DNA of 53,123 bases, taken from contig CACYYD010000014.1 in assembly GCA_902778585.1 (NCBI GenBank), forward strand, positions 1 to 53,123, written 5' to 3'. This document shows, piece after piece, positions 53,058 to 53,123 of this stretch. This DNA comes from an uncultured Eubacteriales bacterium. Its GTDB lineage: Bacteria; Bacillota; Clostridia; Peptostreptococcales; Anaerovoracaceae. Under the pieces are notes generated by a model that saw nothing but the letters and a program-made list of their open reading frames with translations, was not told the DNA's origin and made no database searches. Position 1 is the stretch's first letter, and every line of letters begins with the position of its first letter. A program made the translations under genes and the position numbers.

Positions 53058-53123
53058 TTAATACTTTTCTCTATACTGTTCCATCACATCCACGAAAAGT
53101 TCTTTAGTAGTCGGCGGTGTGTA
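53058..53123 (-). CDS. C-terminal end of a minus-strand gene at the window edge
   Basis: From the right edge, 21 codons are open to a TAA at 53060-53058 (YTPPTTKELFVDVMEQYREK plus a final Tyr). The acidic, helical end suits a real protein. Its place 110 bases from fragment B would suit an integrase, but so little is visible that neither the gene nor its product is certain. Confidence 0.35.
   Translation of the reverse strand, partial: YTPPTTKELFVDVMEQYREKY

Overview
The window looks like chromosomal DNA of an anaerobic, gut-type Clostridia member (Bacillota). The signs are moderate GC, strong AGGAGG-type ribosome binding sites, many ATGA-overlapping short operons, a TPP riboswitch that works by termination, a rplM-rpsI operon with a long leader, SpoIIE-type phosphatases, a DUF1858 protein and a large multi-[4Fe-4S] FAD oxidoreductase. 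Species cannot be named from the sequence alone. Nearly all genes between 3.4 and 31 kb and between 34.9 and 52.6 kb lie on the minus strand; plus-strand genes are few.

Layout. 0-3.4 kb: a Crp/Fnr regulator behind a perfect 18-bp palindrome, a start-less HypA-like remnant, and a CrtC/AttH lipocalin-like gene divergent from a TetR regulator. 3.4-5.3 kb: a DUF2207 membrane protein. 5.5-10.6 kb: a TPP-riboswitch-controlled thiamine salvage cluster (thiM-thiE-HAD-thiD-cytX-tenA). It can take up and recycle hydroxymethylpyrimidine and thiazole and join them; no thiC or thiG is present here. 10.7-12.7 kb: a YitT protein and an EamA exporter. 12.7-17.9 kb: a compact run of poorly characterised genes (DUF4230, DUF2974 lipase-like, DUF308-like, DUF6765, a four-helix membrane protein, SEC-C), followed by an AIM24 protein and a second EamA transporter. 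19.6-20.7 kb: rplM-rpsI on the plus strand with a clear promoter and leader. 20.7-29 kb: flavin reductase, cdd, a B3/4-domain protein, DUF1858, thrH, GNAT, DUF2156, a basic-tailed membrane protein, ung with a repetitive insertion, PAP2 and alr.

29-35 kb: a modular surface lipoprotein, tRNA-Arg(CCT), a five-copy 54-bp tandem repeat, a PD-(D/E)XK-like protein of unknown role, a membrane protein, and a secreted lipase. 35-46 kb: two groups each containing a SpoIIE-type PP2C phosphatase. One is FAD/4Fe-4S oxidoreductase - HypA - LytS-type-sensor phosphatase. The other is propeller-sensor phosphatase - Nudix - DUF2804 - histidine phosphatase. 46-51 kb: a ProX-type editing deacylase, an HAD protein, guanine deaminase, and an alpha/beta-hydrolase - LytTR - DUF3021 operon with paired direct repeats upstream that look like a LytTR operator. 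51.2-53.1 kb is accessory DNA: an intact IS3-family element, then two tmRNA-3'-end-like fragments each followed by a terminator, consistent with genomic-island attachment at ssrA, and the last codons of a minus-strand gene at the edge.

The least explained items are the HypA-containing oxidoreductase/phosphatase operon, the ssrA-like attachment scars, the 54-bp tandem repeat beside tRNA-Arg, the palindromic operator of the Crp/Fnr gene, the repetitive insert inside uracil-DNA glycosylase, and an HAD phosphatase embedded in the thiamine operon.
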